A stretch of 36,168 nucleotides of DNA from Candidatus Pullilachnospira stercoravium (lineage in GTDB: Bacteria > Bacillota > Clostridia > Lachnospirales > Lachnospiraceae), in contig DVON01000293.1 of NCBI GenBank assembly GCA_018713585.1, positions 1-36,168 of the forward strand, written 5' to 3'. This document shows, in pieces, positions 7,063-17,675 of this stretch (its first letter is position 1; each line of letters begins with the position of its first letter). Made by a program: the position numbers and the translations under genes. The notes under the pieces were generated by a model. That model ran no database searches, was not told the origin of the DNA, and saw nothing but the letters and a program-made list of their open reading frames with translations.

Positions 7063-9705
7063 ATGAATTACGGAAAAAAATCGACGCAGAAAAAGCGTAA
7101 AAAACTCGCTTCCGCCTCTCCCAAAGTGGAAAAGCGGGCAGGCGTCAGTATTCTGCGGATTCTTTTTCTCACGTTCGCGGCCCTGTGCGTAATCATCTGC
7201 TGCATGGGTGTCGGCGCGTTCCGGGCAATCATTGACAATTCCCCGGATATCTCGGACGTGAATATTATGCCCAGCGGCAATGCCACCTTTGTCTATGACG
7301 CTGACGGCAACCAGCTGCAGAAGCTGTCTGCTCCGTCAGCCAACCGGGTATCGGTCTCCATCGATCAGATCCCGCTGGACATGCAGCATGCCATTGTGGC
7401 CATTGAGGATGAACGTTTCTACGAACACCACGGTATCGATATCAAAGGAATTGTCCGGGCCTTCTTTAACGGCGTGGCCCGGGGCTTCCATTTCAACGAA
7501 GGCGCCAGTACCCTGACACAGCAGCTGCTGAAAAATAATGTGTTCACCAACTGGACCAACGAGGGAACACTGGAGCGATTCACCAGAAAGTTCCAGGAGC
7601 AGTATCTGGCTCTGCAGCTGGAGGCTTCTCTGGACGCGGCCGGAGAGGATACCAAAAGCGTAATTCTGGAGAATTACCTGAATACCATCAATCTTTCCGC
7701 CGGTACCTATGGCGTGCAGGCTGCGTCCCAGCGGTATTTCGGCAAGGACTGCAGTGATCTTACCCTGTCGGAATGTGCCGTTCTGGCTGCCATCCCGCAG
7801 AATCCTTACCTGTATAATCCCATCCGGCATCCGGACGAAAACGCCAAACGGCGCACAAAGGTACTGGACAATATGCTGGAACAGGGGTATATCACCCAGG
7901 CCGAATATGATGAAGCCATGGCAGACAATGTCTATGACCGGATTCAGGCAACGGATTCCCAGCAGGAAACCTCGCCGTATTCCTACTTCATCGACGAGAT
8001 GACTTCCCAGATCACCAACGATCTTCAGGAAAAGCTGGGCTATACGGAGGTACAGGCCCAGAACGCGCTGTACAGCGGCGGCCTCCGGATCTACACCACC
8101 CAGGATCCCGACATCCAGGCGATTCTGGATGAGGAATACCAGAACGAAGAAAATTTCCCTGCCAACACCAGAATCGGTATCGACTGGGCGCTGACAGTGC
8201 AGAAACCTGACGGCACCACCCAGAACTACAGCAAGGAAATGATGAAGCTTTACTTTATGGACACAGAAGATGATCAGTTTGATCTGCTGTTTGATTCCCA
8301 GGAGGACGCCCAGGCTCATATTGATGCCTATAAGAACTATGTTCTTTCCGACGGATCCACCATTGTGGCGGAGCGGCTCAGCTTCGCGCCCCAGCCTCAG
8401 TCCTCCATGGTGATTATGGATCAGCATACCGGATATGTGAAGGCCCTGGTGGGCGGCCGCGGAAAAAAGGAAGCCAGCCTGACGCTGAACCGGGCCACGG
8501 ATACCTACCGGCAGCCGGGTTCCACTTTCAAGCCGCTGGCTGTGTACGGCCCGGCCATCAATGACTTCGGCAAAACGCTGGCCGACACTTATGTGGACCA
8601 GCCGGTAAAATATACAGACGAGGACCGGATTGTACGCAACGCTTACAGCGGCTACCGGGGAACCATGACGATCCGGGACGCCATCCGCATTTCCTGCAAC
8701 AGTATTGCCGTACAGTGCTTCCAGGAGATTACTCCCCGGGTAGGTTATAACTATCTGAAGGAGTTGGGTTTTGAACGGGTAACCGAACGGTCCGAGGTGA
8801 AAAATTATCTGGGTGAAGTCGAGATCTTCTCCGATGTGCAGGATCCCACCGCTCTGGGCGGTATTACCTACGGTGTTTCCAACCTGGAGCTGACTGCCGC
8901 ATATGCCGCCATCGCCAACCAGGGAACGTACATCAAACCGATTTTCTACACAAAGATTCTGGATCAGGACGGAAATGTGCTTCTGGAAAATGAGCCGGAA
9001 ACCCGCCAGGTATTCAGTGAGAGCACCGCGTTTCTTCTCACCAGCGCCATGGAGAGCGTAGTGGAGGAAAGCGGCGGCACCGGAAATGACTTCCAGCTCT
9101 CCAATATGCCGGTAGCCGGTAAAACCGGTACCACATCAGCCACCCGTGACGTATGGTTCGCAGGATTTACCCCCTACTATACCTGTGCGGTCTGGGCCGG
9201 ATATGATACCAACGAACTTCTGGAAGATGATTGCAAGAATTTCCACAAAACTCTGTGGACCAATGTGATGTCAAGGATTCATCAGGAGCTTCCCTCCGCC
9301 GACTTCGAGGTGCCTTCCAATGTGAAGCAGGCAACTATCTGTGCGGAAAGCGGACTTCTGGCCGGTATGGGCTGTTCCACCAGAACAGAATACTTTGATG
9401 TTTCCACCATCCCCACCGCAAGGTGTACGCAGCATTATGTTCCGCCGACGCCGGAACCCACGCCGGTTCCCACCGTCACACCTACTCCCACTCCGGAGGC
9501 AGGTACGGATCCCAATGCTCCTGTCACCGAAACACCGGCGGCAACACCTACGCCGGATGCCGGTTCGGAGGGCAGCGCCACGCCGACAACACCTCCCGCG
9601 GAGAACTCCGGAGGAGAAACCACCACGCCGGCTCCAGCGACTCCGGCGCCCACTCAGGCGCCTGACGCCGGGGCAACCGATCCCGGGGCTGTGGTACAGC
9701 AATAA
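7063..9705 (+). CDS. Class A penicillin-binding protein (transglycosylase/transpeptidase)
   Basis: AIEDERFYEHHGIDIKG, GASTLTQQLLKN, RQPGSTFKPLAVY, AGKTGTT; SD GGAGGGA. C-terminal Thr/Pro-rich tail. Confidence 0.96.
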   Translation: MNYGKKSTQKKRKKLASASPKVEKRAGVSILRILFLTFAALCVIICCMGVGAFRAIIDNSPDISDVNIMPSGNATFVYDADGNQLQKLSAPSANRVSVSIDQIPLDMQHAIVAIEDERFYEHHGIDIKGIVRAFFNGVARGFHFNEGASTLTQQLLKNNVFTNWTNEGTLERFTRKFQEQYLALQLEASLDAAGEDTKSVILENYLNTINLSAGTYGVQAASQRYFGKDCSDLTLSECAVLAAIPQNPYLYNPIRHPDENAKRRTKVLDNMLEQGYITQAEYDEAMADNVYDRIQATDSQQETSPYSYFIDEMTSQITNDLQEKLGYTEVQAQNALYSGGLRIYTTQDPDIQAILDEEYQNEENFPANTRIGIDWALTVQKPDGTTQNYSKEMMKLYFMDTEDDQFDLLFDSQEDAQAHIDAYKNYVLSDGSTIVAERLSFAPQPQSSMVIMDQHTGYVKALVGGRGKKEASLTLNRATDTYRQPGSTFKPLAVYGPAINDFGKTLADTYVDQPVKYTDEDRIVRNAYSGYRGTMTIRDAIRISCNSIAVQCFQEITPRVGYNYLKELGFERVTERSEVKNYLGEVEIFSDVQDPTALGGITYGVSNLELTAAYAAIANQGTYIKPIFYTKILDQDGNVLLENEPETRQVFSESTAFLLTSAMESVVEESGGTGNDFQLSNMPVAGKTGTTSATRDVWFAGFTPYYTCAVWAGYDTNELLEDDCKNFHKTLWTNVMSRIHQELPSADFEVPSNVKQATICAESGLLAGMGCSTRTEYFDVSTIPTARCTQHYVPPTPEPTPVPTVTPTPTPEAGTDPNAPVTETPAATPTPDAGSEGSATPTTPPAENSGGETTTPAPATPAPTQAPDAGATDPGAVVQQ

Positions 9706-9742
9706 ACAATGGAAACCCGCTTCGCGAACTTTCATTATTACG

Positions 9743-9795
9743 AATACAAAAACGGCATCTGCACTATGAAAAGCAGCAGATGCCGTTTTTGTATT
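9743..9795. terminator. Bidirectional terminator (PBP / ROK kinase)
   Basis: Perfect 20-bp inverted repeat AATACAAAAACGGCATCTGC / GCAGATGCCGTTTTTGTATT, T-rich on both strands, between convergent genes. Confidence 0.93.
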
Positions 9796-9807
9796 TCGTT
9801 ATTACCC

Positions 9808-10752
9808 TTATTCTTCCACTACCAGTTTAGCCGCTCCGTAGATACCAGCGTCATTGCCCAGCTTTGCCAGAACAATGGGAGTCTCCTTACAAGTGGTAAA
9901 TGCGTCTCTACGGAAATATTTCTCCACCGCCTCGATCAGGGGCTGTCCGGCCTTGGAAACACCTCCGCCCAGTACAATTACATCCGGATCCACCACACAG
10001 GAAAAGATTGCCAGCGCATTGCCCAGGTAGGAAGCAAACTTGTCCACAATCCTGGCAGCCACCAAATCACCTGCTTTGTATGCGTCAAAAACGGATTTCG
10101 CGCTGATTTCTTCCGTTCTCAGAGAAGAAGGCTCCTGATCCGCGTCAAGGATTCTTTTTGCCAGACGTACCAGTCCGGTGGCGGAAGCCATCTGTTCCAG
10201 GCAGCCTCTGTTTCCGCAGTTGCAGCGTTCCGTCTCTTCCGGTTCCACACAGGCATGACCGATCTCGCCTCCGGCGCCGTGGGCTCCGGTCACAATCTTT
10301 CCATCCACAATAATTCCACCGCCGACACCGGTTCCCAGTGTTGCCATAATCAGGCTGCGGTAACCTTCGCCGCCGCCTTTCCACATCTCTCCCAGAGCTG
10401 CCACATTGGCATCATTTCCCACCTTTACGGGAATACCACCGCCCAGCAGGCCTTCCAGATCATCTGCCAGCATGGTATAACCCCAGTGGAGGTTCACCGC
10501 CACGGCCACCTCCCGCTCTTTCAGCACAGGACCGGGTACGCCCACGCCTACGCCGGCAATCTGCTCACTGTTCAGTTTTCTTTCCTCCATCTTATTCAGA
10601 ATCGCCCGGGCCACATCCGGAAGAATCCCTTTTCCGCCTTCGCTGGTATCCGTCACGATTTCCCATTTATCAAGGACCTCTCCATCCGTGGTGAACAGTC
10701 CGCATTTTACAGTGGTGCCTCCGATATCAATTCCAAAACAATATTGTTTCAT
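9808..10752 (-). CDS. ROK family glucokinase
   Basis: FGIDIGGTTVKCGLF, GGEIGHACV, CNCGNRGCLEQMAS ROK zinc motif. Confidence 0.94.
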   Translation of the reverse strand: MKQYCFGIDIGGTTVKCGLFTTDGEVLDKWEIVTDTSEGGKGILPDVARAILNKMEERKLNSEQIAGVGVGVPGPVLKEREVAVAVNLHWGYTMLADDLEGLLGGGIPVKVGNDANVAALGEMWKGGGEGYRSLIMATLGTGVGGGIIVDGKIVTGAHGAGGEIGHACVEPEETERCNCGNRGCLEQMASATGLVRLAKRILDADQEPSSLRTEEISAKSVFDAYKAGDLVAARIVDKFASYLGNALAIFSCVVDPDVIVLGGGVSKAGQPLIEAVEKYFRRDAFTTCKETPIVLAKLGNDAGIYGAAKLVVEE

Positions 10753-10755
10753 CTG

Positions 10756-11688
10756 TTAATCCTCCCTCTTTCTTGCCAGATTCGCCTGTACTCTGTTATA
10801 CAGCTCCTGTGCGGCATTATATCCCATCTTCTTCTGTCTGTGGTTGACCGCGGCGGCCTCCACAATAATTGCCAGATTTCTTCCCGGACGAATGGGAAGC
10901 GAATGGCAGACCACCTTGTTGCCCAGAATCTCCGTATACTCTTCTTTCAATCCCAGACGGTCGTACTCTTTTTCCCGGTCCCATTCCTCCAGCTTGATTA
11001 CCAGATCGATGGACTGGGTATTTTTCACATGCTCTACGCCAAACAGAGTCTTTACATCGATAATTCCAATACCGCGCAGTTCGATAAAATGCCGGGTGAT
11101 ATCCGGCGCTCTTCCCACCAGAGTCTCATCGCTGACCTTACTGATCTCCACCACATCATCGCTGACCAGACGGTGTCCTCTTTTAATCAGCTCCAGGGCT
11201 GCCTCACTCTTCCCAATGCCGCTCTCGCCCATGATCAGGACTCCCTCGCCGTACACATCCACCAGTACACCGTGGATGGAAATACAGGGCGCCAGCTGAA
11301 CGGTCAGCCAGCGGATAATCTCCGCCATAAAATTGGAGGTGGTGCGCTCTGTGCAGAGTACCGGAACATTATGCTTCCTGGCCAGTCCCAGCATATCTTC
11401 ATCCGGCTCCGTCATGGTGGTAAAAATCACACAGGGAATCTTCTTGGAAATAAACGTCTCAAAGCACCGGATTCTTTCCTCTCTGTCCATATGTTTCAGA
11501 TAGGTAAACTCCACATACCCGATAATCTGAACCCGTTCTGAAGCAAAATGCTCAAAATACCCTGTAAGCTGCAGCGCGGGACGGTTAATGTCCGGCACCG
11601 TGATCCGGATCGGGCCCATATCCACTTCCGGCGTCATGTTCTTCAGGTTCAGCGCCTCGACCATCTTGGTCAATTTCACAGCCTTCAT
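10756..11688 (-). CDS. hprK: HPr kinase/phosphorylase
   Basis: GVLIMGESGIGKSEAALELIKRGHRLVSDD, ELRGIGIIDV. Confidence 0.96.
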   Translation of the reverse strand: MKAVKLTKMVEALNLKNMTPEVDMGPIRITVPDINRPALQLTGYFEHFASERVQIIGYVEFTYLKHMDREERIRCFETFISKKIPCVIFTTMTEPDEDMLGLARKHNVPVLCTERTTSNFMAEIIRWLTVQLAPCISIHGVLVDVYGEGVLIMGESGIGKSEAALELIKRGHRLVSDDVVEISKVSDETLVGRAPDITRHFIELRGIGIIDVKTLFGVEHVKNTQSIDLVIKLEEWDREKEYDRLGLKEEYTEILGNKVVCHSLPIRPGRNLAIIVEAAAVNHRQKKMGYNAAQELYNRVQANLARKRED

Positions 11689-11754
11689 AACTGGCCTCCT
11701 TTTTCCCACAATTTCTTGTTTTATTGTAGCACAGGGCATGTGCAACTTCAAGAA

Positions 11755-11777
11755 AGAATCCTGCCTTGCAGGATTCT
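11755..11777 (-). terminator. Probable terminator after uvrC
   Basis: AGAATCCTGC-AAG-GCAGGATTCT, 10-bp perfect stem on the minus strand, followed by TTCTT. Confidence 0.65.
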
Positions 11778-11781
11778 CCGC

Positions 11782-11823
11782 CTGCGGCGGGTCGCACAAG
11801 CGACATCTTCCTCTCCGCCGCAG
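11782..11823. other. Coaxial nested hairpin
   Basis: Outer CTGCGGCGG/CCGCCGCAG (9 bp) enclosing the immediately adjacent inner hairpin GTCGC-ACAA-GCGAC. Confidence 0.6.
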
Positions 11824-11848
11824 TGCGATCCCCGCGGGAGCTGAATGG

Positions 11849-13714
11849 TCACGGATTTTCCCGGGCAGACGGTTCTTCATGGAAAAAGGCATACACCTGG
11901 CGGGCAGCAGCCTCGTTCATGGAGGGTACCGCTTTCAGCTGGTCAATCTGCGCGTTCTGGATGGCTTCCAGCGATTTGAACTGGCGCATCAGCGCCTTCC
12001 TTCGGGCCGGACCGATTCCATCAATATCGTCCAGAATCGAATGAATCTGTCCCTTACTGCGCAGAAGCCGGTGGTATTCGATGGCAAACCGGTGTACCTC
12101 ATCCTGAATTCTGGTGATCAGCTTAAACCCTTCGCTGGAATGGCTGATGGGGATCTCCCGGTCCTGATAGTACAGGCCCCGGGTCCGGTGGCTGTCATCC
12201 TTTACCATACCGCAGACGGGAATCTGAAGATGCAGCTCCTCAAGCACCTGACAGGCCACATGCACCTGGCCCTTTCCGCCGTCCATGAGAATCAGATCCG
12301 GAAAACGGTTGAATTTTCCGTCCTCCCGGCCGTTTTCTTTTTCATCCAGCCCCCTCTGAAATCTTCTGGTGAGAACCTCCTGCATGCTGGCGTAATCATC
12401 GGGGCCTTTCACGGTCCGGATCTTGAATTTCCTGTAATCGTTCCGCTTGGGCTTCCCTTTTTCGTACACCACCATGGAGCCCACGGACTCAAAGCCGCTG
12501 ATATTGGAGATATCGTAGGATTCCACCCGTTCGATATCCTCCAGCCCCAGAAGAGCGGCAATCTCCTTCATGGCGCCGATGGTGCGGCCTTCCTCCCTCT
12601 TCAGCTTCTCCCGGTCCTGGCTGAGAACCATCTGGGCATTTCTGGCCGCCAGCTCCACCAGCTTTTCCTTTGTCCCCTTTTTGGGCACCTGGATGTGGAC
12701 TCTCTGGCCTCTCTTTTTCGTCAGCCATTCCTCCAGCACCTGAATTTCCTCCACCTCCTCCTGGAGCATCAGCACTTTCGGCACAAAGGGAGTCCCCGCG
12801 TAGAACTGCTTGACGAAATCCTGGAGAATCTGGCTTCTGGAGGTTTCCACAGCCACCCGCAGGTAGAAATGATCCCTCCCGATCATCTTGCCGTCCCGGA
12901 TAAAGAACACCTGCACCACCGCGTCCGTCTCATCGCAGGCCAGGGCGATCACATCCTTGTCCTCTCCGGTGCTGCCCGTAATCTTCTGCCGTTCGCCGAT
13001 TTTCTCGATATTCTGGATCAGATCCCGGTACTCTCCGGCCTCCTCAAAGCGTAGCTCCCCGGCTGCCGCCTGCATCTTTCCCTCCAGCTCTTTCACCAGC
13101 TTTTTATAATCGCCGTTGAGAAAATCCAGCACCCCGTCGATATTTTTCCGGTATTCTTCCTTTGAAACATACCCCTGACAGGGCGCCTTGCACTGGTGAA
13201 TATGATAATACAGGCAGGGGCGCTCCTTCCCGATGTCCCTGGGCAGATTCCGGCTGCAGTTACGGACAAAATACAGCTTCCGCATCAGCTCCATGGACTC
13301 CTTCACCGCGCCCACGCTGGTATAGGGCCCGAAATAGCGGCTCTTATCCTTTTTCATCTGCCGCGCCAGAACCACCCTGGGAAAATCCTCCTGCACCGTC
13401 ACCCGGATATAGGGATATCCCTTGTCATCCTTCAGCATGGTGTTGTACTTGGGCCGGTGTTCCTTGATCAGATTGCACTCCAGTACCAGCGCCTCCAGCT
13501 CCGAATCCGTGATAATGTATTCAAATCTCGCGATCTGCTGCACCATCTGTTCTTTTTTCACACCCAGATTTCTGCTGCTCTGAAAATACTGGCGCACCCG
13601 GTTTCTCAGACTGATGGCTTTTCCCACATAGATTATGGCGTCTTTCGCGTCGTGCATGATATAAACTCCCGGTTTTGCCGGAAGCTTTTTCAATTCTTCC
13701 TGAATATCAAACAT
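11849..13714 (-). CDS. uvrC: Excinuclease ABC subunit C
   Basis: [34 protein letters not shown] (GIY-YIG), [30 protein letters not shown] (HhH). Confidence 0.96.
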   Translation of the reverse strand: MFDIQEELKKLPAKPGVYIMHDAKDAIIYVGKAISLRNRVRQYFQSSRNLGVKKEQMVQQIARFEYIITDSELEALVLECNLIKEHRPKYNTMLKDDKGYPYIRVTVQEDFPRVVLARQMKKDKSRYFGPYTSVGAVKESMELMRKLYFVRNCSRNLPRDIGKERPCLYYHIHQCKAPCQGYVSKEEYRKNIDGVLDFLNGDYKKLVKELEGKMQAAAGELRFEEAGEYRDLIQNIEKIGERQKITGSTGEDKDVIALACDETDAVVQVFFIRDGKMIGRDHFYLRVAVETSRSQILQDFVKQFYAGTPFVPKVLMLQEEVEEIQVLEEWLTKKRGQRVHIQVPKKGTKEKLVELAARNAQMVLSQDREKLKREEGRTIGAMKEIAALLGLEDIERVESYDISNISGFESVGSMVVYEKGKPKRNDYRKFKIRTVKGPDDYASMQEVLTRRFQRGLDEKENGREDGKFNRFPDLILMDGGKGQVHVACQVLEELHLQIPVCGMVKDDSHRTRGLYYQDREIPISHSSEGFKLITRIQDEVHRFAIEYHRLLRSKGQIHSILDDIDGIGPARRKALMRQFKSLEAIQNAQIDQLKAVPSMNEAAARQVYAFFHEEPSARENP

Positions 13715-13751
13715 AATTTCCTCCTGGCTTGCCATGAAAAAGCCGTAAATA

Positions 13752-13776
13752 TTCAGCCTTCCGGCTTCGCTGTTAC
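13752..13776 (-). repeat. Partial copy of the GTNACAG palindromic repeat
   Basis: Minus strand GTAACAGCGAAGCCGGAAGGCTGAA matches copy A (GTGACAGCGAAGCCGGAAGGCTGAA) with one mismatch. Confidence 0.6.
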
Positions 13777-13816
13777 AAAAAACCAGCAAAACACATTCCG
13801 CGGGTTTTGCTGGTTT
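13777..13816 (-). terminator. Intrinsic terminator of ftsH
   Basis: AAAACCAGCAAAAC...GTTTTGCTGGTTTTTT on the minus strand. Confidence 0.9.
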
Positions 13817-13837
13817 TCATATTACTTCAAAAAACTG

Positions 13838-15829
13838 TCATACAGGATCCGCGGCCGCTTCCGCGCCGGTCTCCTCTGCCGCTTCCGGCAGCTTAAGGGG
13901 CTCTTCCCCTTCCACCGTTTCTTCGGATCCTTCCACCCTGTGGAAAATCTCCATAAATTCTTTTCCGGTGATGGTTTCCCTCTCGATCAGGAAATCCGCG
14001 ATCTTGTCCAGGGATTCCCGGTGGGCCGCCAACAGGCTCTTGGCCTCCTCGTAGGCACCTTTCAGCATCTTCATGACCTCCTGGTCGATCTCTGCCGCCG
14101 TGGCATCTCCGCAGTTGAGCACAGCCCGGCCGCTCAGATACTGATCCTCCACTGTAGCCAGTCCCATAAGGCCAAACCGCTGGGACATGCCGTACTGGGT
14201 AATCATGGCCCTGGCCACTTTGGTGGCTTTCTCGATATCATTGGCAGCTCCCGTAGTCACATTGCCAAATACCAGCTCTTCCGCCGCCCGGCCACCCAGA
14301 AGGCCCACCAGCATGGCTTCCAGCTCGCTTTTGGTGTTCAGGAACTTCTCCTCCTCCGGAACCTGCATCACATATCCCAGCGCTCCCATGGTTCTGGGAA
14401 CGATGGTAATCTTCTGCACCGGCTCCGCATCCTTCTGAAGGGCGCTGACCAGGGCATGTCCCACCTCATGGTAGGAAACGATCCTGCGCTCTTCCTGGCT
14501 GAGGATCCGGTCCTTCTTCTCCTTACCAACAAGGACCACTTCCACCGCTTCATACAGGTCTTTCTGGGAAACGGCCTTTCTGCCGTTCTTCACGGCAAGA
14601 ATCGCCGCCTCGTTGATCATATTGGCCAGATCCGATCCCACAGCTCCCGACGTTGCCAGGGCAATGGCATCCAGATCCACCGTCTCATCCATGGATACGT
14701 CCTTGGAATGTACCTTCAGAATACTCACACGGCCTTTCAGATCCGGCCGCTCCACAATCACCCTCCGGTCAAAACGGCCCGGACGCAGAAGCGCAGGATC
14801 CAGAATCTCCGGCCGGTTGGTGGCAGCCAGAATCAGGATTCCCTTGGAGGAATCAAATCCGTCCATCTCCGCCAGCAGCTGGTTCAGGGTCTGCTCCCGC
14901 TCGTCATTTCCGCCGCCGTACCGGCTGTCACGGCTTTTTCCAATGGCATCCACCTCGTCGATAAAGATAATACAGGGGGCATTTTTCTTGGCCTCCTCAA
15001 AGAGGTCACGAACACGGGAAGCTCCCACACCCACGAACATCTCCACAAAGTCCGAACCGGACAGGGAGAAAAAGGGAACGTGGGCTTCTCCTGCCACCGC
15101 TTTAGCCAGCAGGGTCTTTCCGGTTCCTGGCGGTCCCACCAGAAGCGCTCCTTTGGGAAGCTTCGCCCCGATGGCCGTGTATTTTGCCGGATTATGCAGA
15201 AAATCCACCACCTCCTGCAGGGATTCCTTTGCCTCATCCTCTCCGGCCACATCCTTAAAAGTGACACCCGTATCCTTCTGCACATATGCTTTGGCCCGGC
15301 TTTTTCCCACGCCGCCCATCATGCCTCCGCTCTTGTTCATTCTCCGGATAATCCAGTTCATACCCACAAACAGCAGAATCACCGGCACAAGCAGGGTAAA
15401 CAGCGAAAATACCAGAGAGCCTGTGGTATCCGGCTCCCGGCTGTTAAACGCAATTTCTTCACCACTGGCCTCTTCGGCATTCTCCAGCCTGTTGACCAGT
15501 TCTCCCCCGCTCTCCATCATTCTTGTAGAATACTGATACTCCACTCCCTGTTCCTTCTGCTCACGGGGTGTGATTGTCAGCATACCGCCTTCTTCCTCCA
15601 CAGCAGCCACCTGATTATTTTCCAGCATCTCCAGAAATTTACTGTAGGAAATTTCCCGGGATGTGGTACCCTGCATCATACTGCTGAAGGTGGTCCAGAT
15701 CATCAGCGTGGCCAGAATACAAACCAGCAGAATCAGGATCGACGACCGGTTTTTGGGTCCTCCCGGGCCATCCAGCCCCGGACCTTCCGGCCCCTGGTAA
15801 TTGTTATGGTTGCTTGGTCTCTGATCCAT
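13838..15829 (-). CDS. ftsH: ATP-dependent zinc metalloprotease FtsH
   Basis: [26 protein letters not shown]+ [11 protein letters not shown] zinc-binding motif; SD AGGAGGAG before 15829. Confidence 0.97.
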   Translation of the reverse strand: MDQRPSNHNNYQGPEGPGLDGPGGPKNRSSILILLVCILATLMIWTTFSSMMQGTTSREISYSKFLEMLENNQVAAVEEEGGMLTITPREQKEQGVEYQYSTRMMESGGELVNRLENAEEASGEEIAFNSREPDTTGSLVFSLFTLLVPVILLFVGMNWIIRRMNKSGGMMGGVGKSRAKAYVQKDTGVTFKDVAGEDEAKESLQEVVDFLHNPAKYTAIGAKLPKGALLVGPPGTGKTLLAKAVAGEAHVPFFSLSGSDFVEMFVGVGASRVRDLFEEAKKNAPCIIFIDEVDAIGKSRDSRYGGGNDEREQTLNQLLAEMDGFDSSKGILILAATNRPEILDPALLRPGRFDRRVIVERPDLKGRVSILKVHSKDVSMDETVDLDAIALATSGAVGSDLANMINEAAILAVKNGRKAVSQKDLYEAVEVVLVGKEKKDRILSQEERRIVSYHEVGHALVSALQKDAEPVQKITIVPRTMGALGYVMQVPEEEKFLNTKSELEAMLVGLLGGRAAEELVFGNVTTGAANDIEKATKVARAMITQYGMSQRFGLMGLATVEDQYLSGRAVLNCGDATAAEIDQEVMKMLKGAYEEAKSLLAAHRESLDKIADFLIERETITGKEFMEIFHRVEGSEETVEGEEPLKLPEAAEETGAEAAADPV

Positions 15830-16026
15830 AATCTCCTCCTTATAACACCATATTATTATAAAGATTTCCGGTGGATAAATCAACTCTTTTCCCTTTCCCC
15901 TCCGTCAAAAAAGGAAAATTTCATTTTTTTTTCACATTTAAGTAGCATTGAAGGAATCTTTTGTAGTATACTGAGTAATGTATTTTTTTTAGGAACTACA
16001 GAAAAACATATAGGAGGACAGGATTT

Positions 16027-17508
16027 ATGAAAATCGGATTTGATAATCAGAAGTACCTTTCCATGCAGTCTGAGCATATCCGTGAGCGCATCAGCCAATT
16101 TGACAACAAACTGTACCTGGAATTCGGAGGCAAGCTGTTTGACGACTTCCATGCCTCCCGGGTGCTGCCCGGCTTCGCCCCGGACAGTAAACTCCAGATG
16201 CTGATGCAGCTGGCAGACCAGGCAGAGGTGGTCATCGTCATCAGCGCCGGTGACATCGAGAAAAACAAGGTGCGCGGGGATCTGGGCATCACCTATGACA
16301 GCGATGTTCTGCGTCTCATCGATGTCTACAAGGAAAGAGGGCTGTATGTGGGAAGCGTGGTTATCACCCAGTATACCGGCCAGAACAGTGCCGCGCAGTT
16401 CAAGGCGCGGCTGGAAAAGCTGGGGATCCGTGTGTATATCCACTACTCCATTGAGGGATATCCCAACAATATTCCGCTGATTGTCAGCGACGAAGGATAC
16501 GGCAAAAACGACTATATCGAGACTTCCCGCCCGCTGGTGGTGGTGACGGCTCCCGGACCTGGAAGCGGAAAAATGGCCACCTGCCTTTCCCAGCTGTACC
16601 ATGAGCAGAAACGGGGCATCCGGGCCGGATACGCCAAATTTGAGACCTTCCCCATCTGGAATCTGCCGCTGAAGCACCCTGTAAACCTGGCCTATGAGGC
16701 CGCCACTGCAGACCTCAACGACGTGAATATGATTGACCCCTTCCATCTGGAGGCCTACGGGGTGACCACCGTCAACTACAACCGGGATGTGGAGATCTTC
16801 CCTGTGCTGGAAGCCATGTTTGAACGGATTTTCGGGGAAAGCCCCTACAAATCTCCCACAGATATGGGTGTGAATATGGCCGGAAACTGCATCGTGGACG
16901 ATGAGGCCTGCCGTCAGGCATCCCTCCAGGAAATCATCCGCAGATACTACGAAGCCATCATGGGACTGGCAGACGGAAGCCGTCAGGAATCTGAGGCCTA
17001 CAAGATCGAGCTGCTGATGAAGCAGGTGCACATTTCCCCGGAGGACAGAAAAGTGGTGGGCGCCGCGTTGGAGAGGGAAAAGCTCACCGGAGGTCCCGCC
17101 GCTTCCATGGAGCTGCCGGACGGACGCATGATTACAGGAAAAACCTCGGATCTTCTGGGCGCCTGCGCGGCGGTGCTTCTGAACGCCTTAAAGGAGCTGG
17201 CAGGAATTCCCCATGAAACCCATGTAATTTCTCCTTCCTGCATCGAGCCGATCCAGACCCTGAAGACTTCCTACCTGGGCAGCAAAAATCCCCGGCTGCA
17301 CACAGACGAGGTGCTGATCGCCCTTTCCAGCAGCGCCGCTTCCAGCGATGTGGCAAAGCTGGCTCTGGAACAGCTGCCGAAGCTGAAGGGCTGTCAGGTA
17401 CATTCCTCTGTGATGCTCTCCGATGTGGACCGGAAGCTGCTGAAACGCCTGGGCTGCCAGGTAACTTCGGAGGCCAGATACGAAAAGAATTCCCGGGTAT
17501 TCCACTGA
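16027..17508 (+). CDS. DUF1846 family protein
   Basis: MKIGFDNQKYLSMQSEHIRERISQFDNKLYLEFGGKLFDDFHASRVLPGF is characteristic of DUF1846; SD AGGAGG. Confidence 0.92.
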   Translation: MKIGFDNQKYLSMQSEHIRERISQFDNKLYLEFGGKLFDDFHASRVLPGFAPDSKLQMLMQLADQAEVVIVISAGDIEKNKVRGDLGITYDSDVLRLIDVYKERGLYVGSVVITQYTGQNSAAQFKARLEKLGIRVYIHYSIEGYPNNIPLIVSDEGYGKNDYIETSRPLVVVTAPGPGSGKMATCLSQLYHEQKRGIRAGYAKFETFPIWNLPLKHPVNLAYEAATADLNDVNMIDPFHLEAYGVTTVNYNRDVEIFPVLEAMFERIFGESPYKSPTDMGVNMAGNCIVDDEACRQASLQEIIRRYYEAIMGLADGSRQESEAYKIELLMKQVHISPEDRKVVGAALEREKLTGGPAASMELPDGRMITGKTSDLLGACAAVLLNALKELAGIPHETHVISPSCIEPIQTLKTSYLGSKNPRLHTDEVLIALSSSAASSDVAKLALEQLPKLKGCQVHSSVMLSDVDRKLLKRLGCQVTSEARYEKNSRVFH

Positions 17509-17577
17509 TTTTTCATATACGGCGGGCGGCAGCCCGGATGCTTTCGCCCGCCGACAGAGTCCTGTTTACCGAAAAAA

Positions 17578-17617
17578 CAGCCGAAGCTTCGCGTTCAGAC
17601 GCCTAAAGCTTCGGCTG
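17578..17617. terminator. Bidirectional terminator (DUF1846 / galE)
   Basis: CAGCCGAAGCTT...AAGCTTCGGCTG (12 bp) with T-rich flanks on both strands. Confidence 0.88.
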
Positions 17618-17675
17618 CTTTCTTTTTGCCGCGGCCATTCCGGAAATATCCGGCAACGCCGCGGTTTCTTTTTCT

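Noticed and set aside
9709-11541. 610-aa plus-strand ORF
   Set aside because: Antisense to the ROK kinase and hprK and begins in a bidirectional terminator.
13196-16030. 944-aa plus-strand ORF spanning uvrC and ftsH
   Set aside because: Antisense shadow of two well-supported genes in GC-rich DNA; the translation resembles no protein family and covers the uvrC-ftsH intergenic terminator.
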